In this document: in pieces, positions 17,190-25,937 of the stretch | Layout: every line of letters starts with the position of its first letter | Position numbering within the stretch: position 1 is the stretch's first letter | Assembly: GCF_029887875.1 (NCBI RefSeq) | Contig: NZ_JARXRM010000046.1 | Span: 225,438 to 289,437 of the forward strand | DNA from: Luteimonas endophytica | GTDB lineage: Bacteria > Pseudomonadota > Gammaproteobacteria > Xanthomonadales > Xanthomonadaceae | Reading direction: 5' to 3' | DNA: 64,000 nucleotides | Made by a program: the position numbers and the translations under genes | Notes under the pieces: model-generated | The model's database searches: none | The model's input: only the letters and a program-made list of their open reading frames with translations | Told to the model about the DNA's origin: nothing

Positions 17190-19885
17190 GGGGTCGGGTT
17201 GCTCCGGGTGGATGCAGGAGGGGGCAGGGCATCGGCCAGCGTACGGATGCGCAGCGCCTCGCGCAGGGCCTCGATGCCGGCGGCGGAGGCCACGCGCAGC
17301 GCCCGCGTTTCGCCGGGCAGCAGGGTCAGCGCATTGTCGGACGGCTCGGCGTCCAGGTCGCCGAAATCGATCCAGACCGCGCGCGCCAGCCGGGCGGCGG
17401 AGAGATCGAGCACGAAGCCGTCCCCATCGCTGCGCAGCTTCGCGCGCACGGCCGGTTGGCGCCAGGCGATGTCCTTTGCCGCGGCGAAGTAGACCACCTC
17501 GCGCGCCGCCGGCTCGCCGTCGACCGCCAGCTCGAACACGGCGACCGTGCGCGCCGGATCGGCATCGCCGAGCAGTTCGGTGTCGGCATGGCGGGCGATG
17601 CGGACCGCCGACAATGGCGCGAGCTCGACCCGGCTGCGTTCGTCGCGCAGCACGACGCCGTCGAGATCCATGACCCGCAGCCGCAGCTCGCCCCGGCGCG
17701 CCGTGGTCCGGTCGGAGATCAGATGCACGGCCGTGGCGCCCTCCTTGCGCAGGGCCGCGACCGTCACCGGCGCGAAGAACCGGCGCGCATGGAACTGCAG
17801 CGCTTTCCAGCGCCCGAACCAGTCGATGCCCGACCAGGACGCGCCGGGCCACACGTCGTTGAGCTGCCAGTACAGCGACCCCATGGTGTGCGGCCGGCTG
17901 GCCCGATGGTGGCGGGCGGCCAGGCCGATCCCCTCGGCCTGCATCGCCTGGCTCAGGTAGACGAAGCCGGCGAAGTCGCGCGGCTCGCCGAACTCCATCC
18001 GGATGTAGTGCAGCAGTCGCTCGTTGCCCTTGCCGGCGAGGAACTTCTGGTGCGCCTCGATCACCGGCGCGTCGACGCGCTGCTCGTCGCGCGCGGCAAA
18101 GTGATCGATCGTGCGCTGCACCGGCCACGCCTGCAGGCCGTACTCGGACATGAAGCGCGGGGCGACGTCGAGATAGGCGGTGGGCGGCCGCGCCGGGTTT
18201 CCCCAGACCTCCCAGTAATGCATGTCGCCGCTGGCGGGCGTGTTGGCGATCTCGGCCATGTCGTCGCTGGGCGAGCTGGGCCAGTAGGCGATGCCGCCTG
18301 CCTGGTCCTCCACCAACTCGCGCAGATCGTGATTGAACAACTGGAGATAGCCGTTCCAGACCTTCTCCGCGAAGGCCGGATCGGCCTCGCGCAGGGTCCT
18401 GCCGTGGCCCCAGTACTTCCAGGCGATTTCTTCCTCGTTGTTGCCGCACCACAGCACCACGCTGGGATGGTTGCGCAGCCGCCGCACCTGGTCGCGCGCC
18501 TCGGCCACCACGCTGGCCCGGAAGCTCTCGTCGTAGGCCGGCTGCATGCCGCCACCGAACATGAAGTCCTGCCACACCAGCAGGCCGAGTTCGTCGGCGA
18601 TGTCGAAGAAGGCGTCGCGCTCGTAGTAGCCCCCGCCCCAGTTGCGGACCATGTTCATGTTGGCGTCGACCGCAGATTGCAGCACGCGACGCGGTTTCGC
18701 GTCGGTCACGCGTGGCTCGAACATGTCGAACGGAATCGCATTGGCGCCCTTGGCGAACACGGGGATGCCGTTGATGACGAAGGCGAAGCCGCGGCCGCCG
18801 GCGTCGGGCTCGCGGCGCAACTCCACGCTGCGCAGACCGGTACGCGCCGTGAGATGGTCGACTCGCCGAGCGCCGTCGAGCAGTTCCAGCTCGTAGCGGT
18901 ACAGGGGCTGGGGCCCGTAACCGACGGGGAACCAGCGTTGCGGGCGTTCGATTCGCACGGTCTGCGCGATCTCGCTGACGCCATTTGCCAGCGGGACCGT
19001 ACGCTCCGCCGCCAGCGATCGTTCGCCATCGGGCGCCACCTGCCACAGTCGCAGGGTGTAGTCGCCGGCGCGGGCGGCATCGAGGGTGGCGATCGCGGTG
19101 AGCTGGGCCCGGTCTTCGGCGACATGGTCCTGGCGCAGTTGCAAGTCGTCGAGGCGGGCATCTCTCCACGCCTGCAGCCGCACCGGCTTCCACACGCCGG
19201 CGGTGACGTAGCGCGGCCCCCAGTCCCAGCCGTAGTGGTAGCCCGGCTTGCGCACGAAGTTGGCGGTCATCGCGTCGTTCGGCTCGTCGCCGTAGGGCGA
19301 GGGGTAGTTGCCGGCGATCCGGTGCGGCATCGCCTGCACCCGCGGCAGCAGCCGCGCGATGGGCGAGCGCAGCACTACGCGCAGCGTGTTCCCGCCCGGC
19401 CGCAGCCGACCCTGCACCGGTACCCGCCAGGTGCGGAAGGCGTTGTCGGCCTCCAGCACCCGCTCGCCGTTGAGATGGACCTCGGCGAAGGTGTCAAGCC
19501 CTTCGAACACAAGGTCGCTGCGGGTCGCATCGAGCGCCGCGCGCGGCACGTCGAACGTGGCGCGGTACTCCCAGTCCGCCAGGCCGATCCACTGCAGCCC
19601 GGCTTCGGGGGCGCCGACGTAGGGGTCCGGGATCACGCCATGGGCGAGCAGGTCGGTGTGCACCGTGCCCGGCACCTTGGCGGCACGCCAAGTGGCCGCT
19701 TCCGGATGTGCCGCCGCCTGGGTACCGTCCGGCAGCAGGCGGAACTCCCAGCGCGCGTCGAGCGCCAGGTCCACCGGTTGCGCCGCGGCCGCCGGCAGCC
19801 CGCATGCGGCCAGCAGCAGCCATGCGAGCCAGGCCGGAATCCAGCCGCGCATGCGTGCAGGGCGGACCAACGACGGTGCGGTCAT
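17186..19885 (-). CDS. GH2 beta-mannosidase, exported
   Basis: An 899-residue family 2 glycosidase. The signal peptide runs to about residue 35 (WLAWLLLAACGLPAAAAQP). Next come the sugar-binding and immunoglobulin-like domains and a TIM barrel with acid/base Glu484 in WCGNNEEE and nucleophile Glu581 in FMSEYGLQAW. The pattern VRKPGYHYGWDWGPR is typical of beta-mannosidases rather than beta-galactosidases. It should cut the Man-beta-1,4-GlcNAc bond of the N-glycan core. The start overlaps the upstream halogenase stop as ATGA (19882-19885), so the genes are translationally coupled. LAACG could act as a lipobox, with a lipid anchor at Cys28. Confidence 0.93.
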   Translation of the reverse strand: MTAPSLVRPARMRGWIPAWLAWLLLAACGLPAAAAQPVDLALDARWEFRLLPDGTQAAAHPEAATWRAAKVPGTVHTDLLAHGVIPDPYVGAPEAGLQWIGLADWEYRATFDVPRAALDATRSDLVFEGLDTFAEVHLNGERVLEADNAFRTWRVPVQGRLRPGGNTLRVVLRSPIARLLPRVQAMPHRIAGNYPSPYGDEPNDAMTANFVRKPGYHYGWDWGPRYVTAGVWKPVRLQAWRDARLDDLQLRQDHVAEDRAQLTAIATLDAARAGDYTLRLWQVAPDGERSLAAERTVPLANGVSEIAQTVRIERPQRWFPVGYGPQPLYRYELELLDGARRVDHLTARTGLRSVELRREPDAGGRGFAFVINGIPVFAKGANAIPFDMFEPRVTDAKPRRVLQSAVDANMNMVRNWGGGYYERDAFFDIADELGLLVWQDFMFGGGMQPAYDESFRASVVAEARDQVRRLRNHPSVVLWCGNNEEEIAWKYWGHGRTLREADPAFAEKVWNGYLQLFNHDLRELVEDQAGGIAYWPSSPSDDMAEIANTPASGDMHYWEVWGNPARPPTAYLDVAPRFMSEYGLQAWPVQRTIDHFAARDEQRVDAPVIEAHQKFLAGKGNERLLHYIRMEFGEPRDFAGFVYLSQAMQAEGIGLAARHHRASRPHTMGSLYWQLNDVWPGASWSGIDWFGRWKALQFHARRFFAPVTVAALRKEGATAVHLISDRTTARRGELRLRVMDLDGVVLRDERSRVELAPLSAVRIARHADTELLGDADPARTVAVFELAVDGEPAAREVVYFAAAKDIAWRQPAVRAKLRSDGDGFVLDLSAARLARAVWIDFGDLDAEPSDNALTLLPGETRALRVASAAGIEALREALRIRTLADALPPPASTRSNPTP

Positions 19886-21405
19886 GGGGCCGGCGCCTTG
19901 CAGTAGCGATCGATGAACCGCTGATGCGCCGGCATCCCCCCGGCCGCGCGCGCGATGTCCTCGCGCACGCGATCGAGGAACGCATCCAGGGCCGCCTCCG
20001 GCATCTCGTCCACGATCGGATGGTAGCCGGCTGGCACGATCCGCTGTCCCAGCATCACCTGCACCCAGCTGGGCAGGGCGAAGAAGTCGTCGCCGTGGCG
20101 GAAGTAGCGGCCGTCGCGGCGGAACATCGCGATCGTCTCCTGCAGCGGCTCCGGCACCGGCATCGTGCGGCAGCGGTCCCAGAACGGGCTGTCGTCGCGT
20201 TCGGTGGCGTGGTAGTGCAGCACCAGGAAATCGCGGATGCGTTCGTACTCGAACGTCGTCTCGCGGTTGTAGCGCCGCACCAGCTGCGGGTCGAAGCCCC
20301 GGTCGGGGAACAGGCCGAGCAGGCGTTGCAGCCCGGACTGCACCAGGTAGATGCTGGTCGATTCGAGCGGTTCCATGAAGCCGCTCGCCAGACCGAGTGC
20401 GACCACGTTCGCGCGCCAGAACTCGCGCCGCATGCCGGTGTTGAAGCGCAGCGGACGCGGCTCGGCCAGCGCCTCGCCGTCGAGGCTGGACAGCAGGGTC
20501 GCGGCCGCCTCGTCGTCGCTGAGGTGGTCGCTGGCGTAGACGTAGCCGTTGCCGGTGCGGTGCTGCAGCGGGATGCGCCACTGCCAGCCCGCAGGTCGGG
20601 CGGTGGCGCGCGTGTACGGGGCCGGCGGACCGGTGTTCGCGCTCGGCACCGCCATCGCCCGGTCGCAGGGCAGCCACTGGCGCCAGTCGACGTAGCCGGT
20701 GCCCAGCGCGTCTCCGATCAGCAGGGCGCGGAATCCCGAGCAGTCGACGAACAGGTCGCCCTCGACGCGTTCGCCGCTCTCCAGCACGACGGCCTCGACG
20801 AATCCGTCGCCGCCTCGCCGCGCCACGTCGACGACCCGGCCCTCGGTGCGCGTCGCGCCGCGGCGCTCCGCCAGCGCCCGCAGGAAGCGCGCGTAACGGC
20901 CGGCGTCGAAGTGGTAGGCGTAGGCGACGTCGGCCAGCGGCGAGCCGGACGGCGCGTCCGGCGCGCCGGCCACGAACCTGCCCAGCGGCCCGGCCACCGT
21001 CTGCAGCGTGTACGCGCCAATGTCCGGCGCGCGCCCGGCGAGGAACCGCTTCAGCCAGAACTGGTGGAACGGCAGCGGGCCCATCGAGCGGCCGATCCTG
21101 CCGAAGCCGTGCATGTAGGTATCGCCGATGCGGCCCCAGTCGCGAAACTCGATGCCCAGTTTGAAAGTGCCCTGGGTGGCGATCAGGAATTCGGCCTCGT
21201 CGATCCCGAGCACTTCGCCGTTGAAGGTCTTCAGGTGCGGCACGCTGGCCTCACCCACGCCGACGATGCCGATTTCTTCGGACTCCACCAGCCGCACCGA
21301 GGCCCCACGACCCAGGTAGGTGGCCAGCGCGGCCGCCGACATCCAGCCGGCGCTGCCGCCACCGACTACGACGATGCGGCGGATGCGGGCGTCGCGATCC
21401 GTCAC
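19882..21405 (-). CDS. Flavin-dependent tryptophan halogenase-like protein
   Basis: A 507-residue FAD-dependent halogenase family protein. The FAD fold starts with GGGSAGW (residues 15-21). The halogenase marker WxWxIP is present as GWQWRIP (273-279), the catalytic Lys is Lys82 in GTFKLGIEF, and the second active-site Glu is Glu345 in GFMEPLEST. All residues needed for HOCl/HOBr-based halogenation appear intact. It starts with GTG at 21405, 175 bases after the receptor gene, with a hairpin between, and is coupled to the GH2 gene. Such genes often accompany TonB-dependent receptors in Xanthomonadaceae and Caulobacterales; Xanthomonas homologues halogenate indoles in vitro. Its role in glycan use is unknown. 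Confidence 0.9.
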   Translation of the reverse strand: MTDRDARIRRIVVVGGGSAGWMSAAALATYLGRGASVRLVESEEIGIVGVGEASVPHLKTFNGEVLGIDEAEFLIATQGTFKLGIEFRDWGRIGDTYMHGFGRIGRSMGPLPFHQFWLKRFLAGRAPDIGAYTLQTVAGPLGRFVAGAPDAPSGSPLADVAYAYHFDAGRYARFLRALAERRGATRTEGRVVDVARRGGDGFVEAVVLESGERVEGDLFVDCSGFRALLIGDALGTGYVDWRQWLPCDRAMAVPSANTGPPAPYTRATARPAGWQWRIPLQHRTGNGYVYASDHLSDDEAAATLLSSLDGEALAEPRPLRFNTGMRREFWRANVVALGLASGFMEPLESTSIYLVQSGLQRLLGLFPDRGFDPQLVRRYNRETTFEYERIRDFLVLHYHATERDDSPFWDRCRTMPVPEPLQETIAMFRRDGRYFRHGDDFFALPSWVQVMLGQRIVPAGYHPIVDEMPEAALDAFLDRVREDIARAAGGMPAHQRFIDRYCKAPAP

Positions 21406-21511
21406 CAGGCCATCCGGCGACAGGGGTGCGGCGGTGCGGGGCAGGGTCGGGTCATCGCAGGGGGTGCCGGTCGGAGTGTGCCGCGCGCAGCGCGCGGGTG
21501 GAAGAGGAGCC

Positions 21512-21537
21512 GCCGGCGATGATCCAACATCGCCGGC
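21512..21537 (-). terminator. Perfect hairpin between receptor and halogenase genes
   Basis: GCCGGCGATG (21512-21521) and CATCGCCGGC (21528-21537) make a 10-base perfect stem with a 6-base loop. It sits 44 bases after the receptor stop and 107 bases before the halogenase start, in the receptor-to-halogenase direction. There is no T-run, so partial termination or protection of the receptor mRNA 3' end is more likely than full stop. Confidence 0.6.
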
Positions 21538-21580
21538 GCGCGAACCGAAGCCCCCGTGCGGGTGCGCGAAGGCAAAAGCA

Positions 21581-24500
21581 CTAGAACTTGTAGGTCAGGC
21601 CCAGGTACGTCACGCGGCCGGCGTAGCCGTTGGAATAGAAGCGGTCCTTGGTGTCGTTGCCCAGGTGCGAGCGCGTCTCTTCTTCCGTCACGTTCAGGAC
21701 CGACGCGCTGATGCTCAGGGCCGGGGTGATGTTGTAGGCGGCGTTGAGGTCGATCTGCTGGTACGGCTCGTCGTAGACGTTCAGGCCGTTGACCAGGCCT
21801 TGCACGACTTCGCCGCGACGGTTGTACGAGGCGCGCAGCAGCAGGTCGTGCGCCTCGTAGAACACCGTGAAGTTGGTCTGGTTCTTGGCGCTGCCGACCA
21901 GCGGCGACTCGCCGAGCTCGGTGCCGTCCTCGAGGGTGATCGCCGCCTCGTTGGTGTCGTTGTAGGTGTAGTTGAACTGGAAGCCGAGACCGAAGTCGAG
22001 CGTGTGCTGCGCATACAGCTCGACGCCCTGCGACACCGCGTCGCGGCCGCCGGCATCGGTGGCATAGTTCTGCACCGTCACGGTCTCGCCGTCGACCTCG
22101 ATCTCCACATCCGAGATCACCGGCACCGCGAAGTTGCTCACGTTCTTGCGGAACAGGCCCAGCCCGAGCACCGAACCGGGCTGGAAATACCACTCCAGGC
22201 CGACGTCGTACTGGGTCGCCTCGTACGGTTCGAGCCCCTTGTTGCTGCCCGACCCGTACCAGCCCTGTTCGCCGGCACCGCCGGTCAGGCGGCGATCGGC
22301 GACGTATTCCGGACTGTAGTACTCCAGGCTGCCGGGCGCTGCGATGTCGCTGTAGCTCGGGCGCGCCACCACCTTGGACGCGGCGCCGCGCAGCACCAGG
22401 GCGTCGGTCAGGTCGTAGGCCAGGTTGAAGCTGGGCAGAACGTCGGTGTAGGTCCGGTCGAGCGCGCTGACCTCGAACGACTCGGGCCGCGCCACGCTGT
22501 CCGAGAGCCTCCAGTATCCCTCGCTTCCGCAGTAGGTATCCGCGGGCGCGCCGCCGGGCATGGAAGCGCCCTGCTGGCACGGCAGCGGGTTGCCGTCGCT
22601 GCCGTCGAAGAAGTAGTCGGTGTAGTTGGTCACCTTGTCGGTCGAGTCCGCATGCTGCCGGGTCCGCGCGATGCGGACGCCGAGGTTGCCGCGCAGGCGG
22701 TCGGTACGGAAATTGGCCTGGAGGTAGGTGGAGTAGATCCGTTCGTCGACGTTGTAGACGAAGTTGTCCTCGTCGCGCCGCTGCACCGGGCCGTAGGTGC
22801 CGTTGAGGTAGGCGATGTAGGCCGGGTAGTCGATCGCCGGGTATGCGCTGGCCTGGATGCCGCCCGGCAGGTTGCCCAGCGGGTACAGGAAGTCCGGCGA
22901 GAACTGGGTGGCGACGTCGTTGCAGCGGCCGTTCCAGAAGCGGTTGTCGTAGTCCGCCGGGTCGGTGCCCGGGCACACCCAGTAGCTGTTGCCGGTGCTG
23001 CGGCTGATGCCGCCGTCGCGGCCCTTGAAGCCGAACTGGACCGACTCCAGGAAGCCGCCTGCGGTGTGCCAGGTGCCATCGAGCTGGGCATGGTTCTGTT
23101 CGGTGCTGTTGCGGGTCCAGGACGAACCGGTCGAACCGAGGTCGACCTGGAGGATGCCGGCGGCGAGGTTCTGCATCAGCTCCGGCGAGAAGGTCATCGA
23201 CGGCGTGCCGGTCAGGTCCCATGCGCTGGCGAAGTTGCCGAGGCTCCAGCTGCCGTCCGCGTTCTGGCGGCGCGGCTTGATCGGCACCGAGAACTGCAGG
23301 TCGGGGCCGCCCTCGGCCCAGGTGCGGCCTGCCTTGAAGGACAGGTCCAGCCATTCACCACGCCACTCCGCGGCGAAATCGGCGGTCTGCGACAGCGACT
23401 CCTCGACGTTGTAGCTGCCGGTGATCTGCGGGGTCGGAACGGTGCAGTCATCGGACCCCCAGCCGCCCGGCGCCATGCCGCCGGCGGCTGCCTCTTCCTC
23501 GCTGCAGTAGTAGGTCTTGCCCGGATGCAGGCTGTAGTCCGCCCCGGTGACGATGGTGCCGCTCGGGTCGAAGTGGAGACGGTCGAGCAGGCGGCCGCCG
23601 CGCCAGTTGCCGTCGCCGAAGTACCGGGCGATGTTCCACTCCGGTACCTTCAGGGTGCTGGTCTGCGAATCCTGAGAGAGCTCGAACCGGAAATAGTTCG
23701 CGGTCAGGGTCAGGTTGTCGGTCGCCTTGAACTGCAGCGTCACCTGGCCGCCCCTGCGCTCGCGTTCCTCTTCGCGAACGTTGAAGTTGACGGAGGTCGG
23801 CATCATGAAGCCGGTGTAGTAGTTGCCGTTCTGGTCCCAGAATCCGGTGCCGCCCCACCAGTTCGAGTTGAAGTCCGACGGTCGCCCGTTGACGTCGACC
23901 GCGGTGCCGCCTTCGTCGCGGCCGTACCACTGCCAGCTTTCGGTGTCGGCGCCCATGGTGCGCGTGGTGCGCGTCTGGTCGGAGTAGCCGACGAAGACGC
24001 CGAAGCGGCCTTCGTCGTCATGCCACGCGTACGAGCCCGAGAACTGCCCGTCGTTCTTGCCGGTCGTGTCGGCGCGGGTGCCTTCGACGGAGACGAAGCC
24101 GGTATTGGATTCCATCTCCAGCGGACGTCGGGTGTGCAGGATGACCGTGCCGCCGATGCCGCCTTCGTCGATGCGCGCTTCCGGCGTCTTGAACAGCTCT
24201 GCGCTGGAGAGCATGTTCGAGGGCAGCAGCATGTAGTTGAACGAGCGGGTCGGGTCGCCGTTGGATTCTGCGGTGGCGATGTAGTTGCCGTTCAACTGGG
24301 TCAGCGTCAGCTCCGAGGACAAGCCGCGGACGCTGACATTCTTGCCTTCGCCGCCACTGCGGGTCACGATCACGCCCGGCACGCGCTGCAGCGCATCGGC
24401 CACGTTCTTGTCGGGGAACTTGCCCACGTCTTCGGCGGTGATCACCTCGACGATCGCATTGGCGTTGCGCTTCTGGTCGAGGCTTTTCTCGATGGCGTAG

Positions 24501-24694
24501 CGGTAGCCGGTCACCTGGACCGCATCAAGGGTGGTGGCGTCGGCGGTGGCGGGCGTCGCCTCCTCCGCGTCGGCCGGGGTGCCGGCGGCCTCCTGCGCGA
24601 ACGACGGTGCAGGCAGGGCGGCCATCGCGGTCAGGGCGAATGCGATGGCGGCGGACAGCGACGTCCGGCCCGGTGTGTATGGCATCAACTTCAT
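21581..24694 (-). CDS. TonB-dependent outer membrane receptor
   Basis: A 1037-residue outer-membrane receptor of the Xanthomonas/Caulobacter type (TIGR01782-like). It has a signal peptide (about 1-34), a plug domain (about 60-200: DAVQVTGYRYAIEKSLDQKR, VADALQRVPGV, VSVRGLSSE) and a 22-strand barrel ending in the aromatic LGLTYKF. First gene of the operon receptor-halogenase-GH2-AGE-GH92. Start at 24694 with GGGAG seven bases upstream. By context it imports N-glycan-derived oligosaccharides using TonB energy. A perfect LacI-type palindrome lies 49 bases upstream of the start, and a second imperfect one 101 bases further. Confidence 0.95.
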   Translation of the reverse strand: MKLMPYTPGRTSLSAAIAFALTAMAALPAPSFAQEAAGTPADAEEATPATADATTLDAVQVTGYRYAIEKSLDQKRNANAIVEVITAEDVGKFPDKNVADALQRVPGVIVTRSGGEGKNVSVRGLSSELTLTQLNGNYIATAESNGDPTRSFNYMLLPSNMLSSAELFKTPEARIDEGGIGGTVILHTRRPLEMESNTGFVSVEGTRADTTGKNDGQFSGSYAWHDDEGRFGVFVGYSDQTRTTRTMGADTESWQWYGRDEGGTAVDVNGRPSDFNSNWWGGTGFWDQNGNYYTGFMMPTSVNFNVREEERERRGGQVTLQFKATDNLTLTANYFRFELSQDSQTSTLKVPEWNIARYFGDGNWRGGRLLDRLHFDPSGTIVTGADYSLHPGKTYYCSEEEAAAGGMAPGGWGSDDCTVPTPQITGSYNVEESLSQTADFAAEWRGEWLDLSFKAGRTWAEGGPDLQFSVPIKPRRQNADGSWSLGNFASAWDLTGTPSMTFSPELMQNLAAGILQVDLGSTGSSWTRNSTEQNHAQLDGTWHTAGGFLESVQFGFKGRDGGISRSTGNSYWVCPGTDPADYDNRFWNGRCNDVATQFSPDFLYPLGNLPGGIQASAYPAIDYPAYIAYLNGTYGPVQRRDEDNFVYNVDERIYSTYLQANFRTDRLRGNLGVRIARTRQHADSTDKVTNYTDYFFDGSDGNPLPCQQGASMPGGAPADTYCGSEGYWRLSDSVARPESFEVSALDRTYTDVLPSFNLAYDLTDALVLRGAASKVVARPSYSDIAAPGSLEYYSPEYVADRRLTGGAGEQGWYGSGSNKGLEPYEATQYDVGLEWYFQPGSVLGLGLFRKNVSNFAVPVISDVEIEVDGETVTVQNYATDAGGRDAVSQGVELYAQHTLDFGLGFQFNYTYNDTNEAAITLEDGTELGESPLVGSAKNQTNFTVFYEAHDLLLRASYNRRGEVVQGLVNGLNVYDEPYQQIDLNAAYNITPALSISASVLNVTEEETRSHLGNDTKDRFYSNGYAGRVTYLGLTYKF

Positions 24695-24742
24695 CACTGT
24701 CTCCCTCTCCAAAGCACGGATGGACGATGCGCGTCTGTGTTG

Positions 24743-24758
24743 TTTGGATCGATCCAAA
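24743..24758. promoter_or_regulatory. LacI-type operator O1, TTTGGATCGATCCAAA (perfect palindrome)
   Basis: A perfect 16-base palindrome 49 bases upstream of the receptor start codon, well placed to block that operon's promoter. Four related sites are at 24844, 29073, 29178 and 29209. The even-symmetry GATCGATC centre suits a LacI-family regulator, and the lacI gene at 28019-29056 is the obvious partner. Confidence 0.8.
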
Positions 24759-24843
24759 AAAGCGCCCGGCCGGCGGGTCGGAAGGTGCGGCAACCAGCCC
24801 ACCGGCGGAATCGCTAGACCCCGCAGGTGACGCCGCGCTCCGG

Positions 24844-24859
24844 TTTGGATCGATCTAAT
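24844..24859. promoter_or_regulatory. LacI-type operator O2, TTTGGATCGATCTAAT
   Basis: Matches O1 in 14 of 16 positions, 101 bases away from it in the same intergenic region. It could serve DNA looping with O1, or the rightward cutC-glk transcript. Confidence 0.72.
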
Positions 24860-24884
24860 TCGGCGTGCAAAGATGTAGCATGAC

Positions 24885-24898
24885 GCGTCGTACGACGC
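24885..24898. promoter_or_regulatory. 14-base perfect palindrome GCGTCGTACGACGC
   Basis: A perfect palindrome between the LacI-type site O2 and the ATGCTGC palindrome, in the divergent promoter region of receptor and cutC. No copy was seen at the other operators. Could be a binding site for a further regulator; function is inferred only from symmetry and place. Confidence 0.4.
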
Positions 24899-24915
24899 AT
24901 GCTGCCCTGCAGCAG
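24899..24915. promoter_or_regulatory. Second shared palindrome, copy 1 (ATGCTGC-N3-GCAGCAG)
   Basis: ATGCTGC (24899-24905), CCT, GCAGCAG (24909-24915). Six of seven arm pairs match, and the arms are the same as in the perfect palindrome at 29136-29152 in the other divergent promoter region of this locus. This points to a second factor shared by both regions. Confidence 0.5.
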
Positions 24916-25199
24916 GGACCGGAGGGCGTGGTGGCGACGCGGTGCCATGCGATGCAACCGCTGGAAGGACAAGCTGAAGATGGCGGCTTCCCGAGGCGTG
25001 GACCCGAGTGCGCTCGGCCGGTTTCCGGGACCCATCGCTTGACCGGGCGCGCCCGGCTGCGGATCGTGGCCGCCGTGGCGCCCCGCCGCGCCCCCCGGAC
25101 CGGCATGACGATCCGATTTCCCACCGCCACCGGCCGCGCGCCGCGCGCGCGCGCCCCCTGCGACCACGGCCCCCTCGTGGCCGGCATGGTGCCGCGGCC

Positions 25200-25937
25200 A
25201 TGACCTGGACGCTGGAGATCGCCGCGAACTCGCTGGCGTCGGCAAAGGCCGCGCAGGCGGCCGGCGCCACGCGGGTGGAACTGTGCGCGGCGCTGGAATC
25301 GGGTGGGCTGACGCCTTCGGCCGGCGCGATCGCCGGCGTGCGCAAGCGGGTCGCGCTGCCGGTGCACGTCCTGGTCCGGCCGCGCGCGGGCGACTTCTGC
25401 TACAGCGACGCGGAACACGAGACCATGCTCGCCGATATCGCGCATTGCGCCGCCAGCGGCTGCGACGGCGTGGTGGTCGGCGCGCTGACCGCGCGCGGCG
25501 AGGTCGACGTGGCCCGGTGCCGGGACCTGCTCCACGCGGCCGGTGCGCTCGACACCACCTTCCATCGCGCCATCGACCTGTGCCCCGACATGCCTGCTGC
25601 GCTGGAGGCGATCGTCGGGCTGGGATTCCGGCGCGTGCTCAGCTCCGGCGGCGCCACCGACGCCATCTCCGGCGCCGGCATGCTGCGTCGCCTGGTCGAA
25701 CAGGCCGGCGAACGCATCGTCGTGATGCCCGGGGCCGGCATCACGCCGGACAACATCGCCCGGCTCGCAGCCCACACCCGCGCGCGCGAATTCCATGCCT
25801 CGGCGAAGCGCTCGTGTCCGACGCGCATGCGCGTCCCGGCCGACCCCGCACTGGGCATGGACGGCGGCGAACTGCGCGCGGATGGCGCGCGCATCCGCGC
25901 CCTGCTCGCCGCCCTGCATGCGGCCGAGGCGACGTGA
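25200..25937 (+). CDS. cutC: CutC family protein
   Basis: A 245-residue TIM-barrel protein of the CutC family. Typical stretches are TLEIAANSLASAKAAQAAGA, RVELCAALESGGLTPS, VHVLVRPRAGDFCYSD, TFHRAIDLC, RVLSSGGA and VMPGAGITPDN. The family was named for copper tolerance in E. coli, but that role has been disputed and an enzymatic role is plausible. Here it is joined to a glucokinase gene by a GTGA overlap (25934-25937) inside a glycan locus, which argues for a sugar-linked function. Start at 25200 is the only ATG ahead of the first barrel strand. Confidence 0.93.
   Translation: MTWTLEIAANSLASAKAAQAAGATRVELCAALESGGLTPSAGAIAGVRKRVALPVHVLVRPRAGDFCYSDAEHETMLADIAHCAASGCDGVVVGALTARGEVDVARCRDLLHAAGALDTTFHRAIDLCPDMPAALEAIVGLGFRRVLSSGGATDAISGAGMLRRLVEQAGERIVVMPGAGITPDNIARLAAHTRAREFHASAKRSCPTRMRVPADPALGMDGGELRADGARIRALLAALHAAEAT

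Larger units (their letters stand above)
24860..25199. other. Noncoding stretch upstream of cutC
   Basis: No gene is supported here. Apart from the two palindromes at its left end (24885-24898 and 24899-24915) I see only GC-rich sequence; frames through it are Arg/Pro-rich, typical of noncoding GC-rich DNA. It presumably holds the cutC promoter and a long leader. Confidence 0.6.

Noticed and set aside
21320-24817. A long plus-strand open frame over the receptor gene
   Set aside because: Val/Gly/Arg-rich shadow of the receptor; the minus strand has signal peptide, plug and barrel.
24865-25203. A 112-residue plus-strand frame ahead of cutC
   Set aside because: Composition is Arg/Pro-rich and it covers palindromes of the promoter region; no family likeness.
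25200-25937. Copper homeostasis as the role of CutC here
   Set aside because: No copper genes lie nearby and it is coupled to glucokinase in a sugar locus; the name is kept for the family only.
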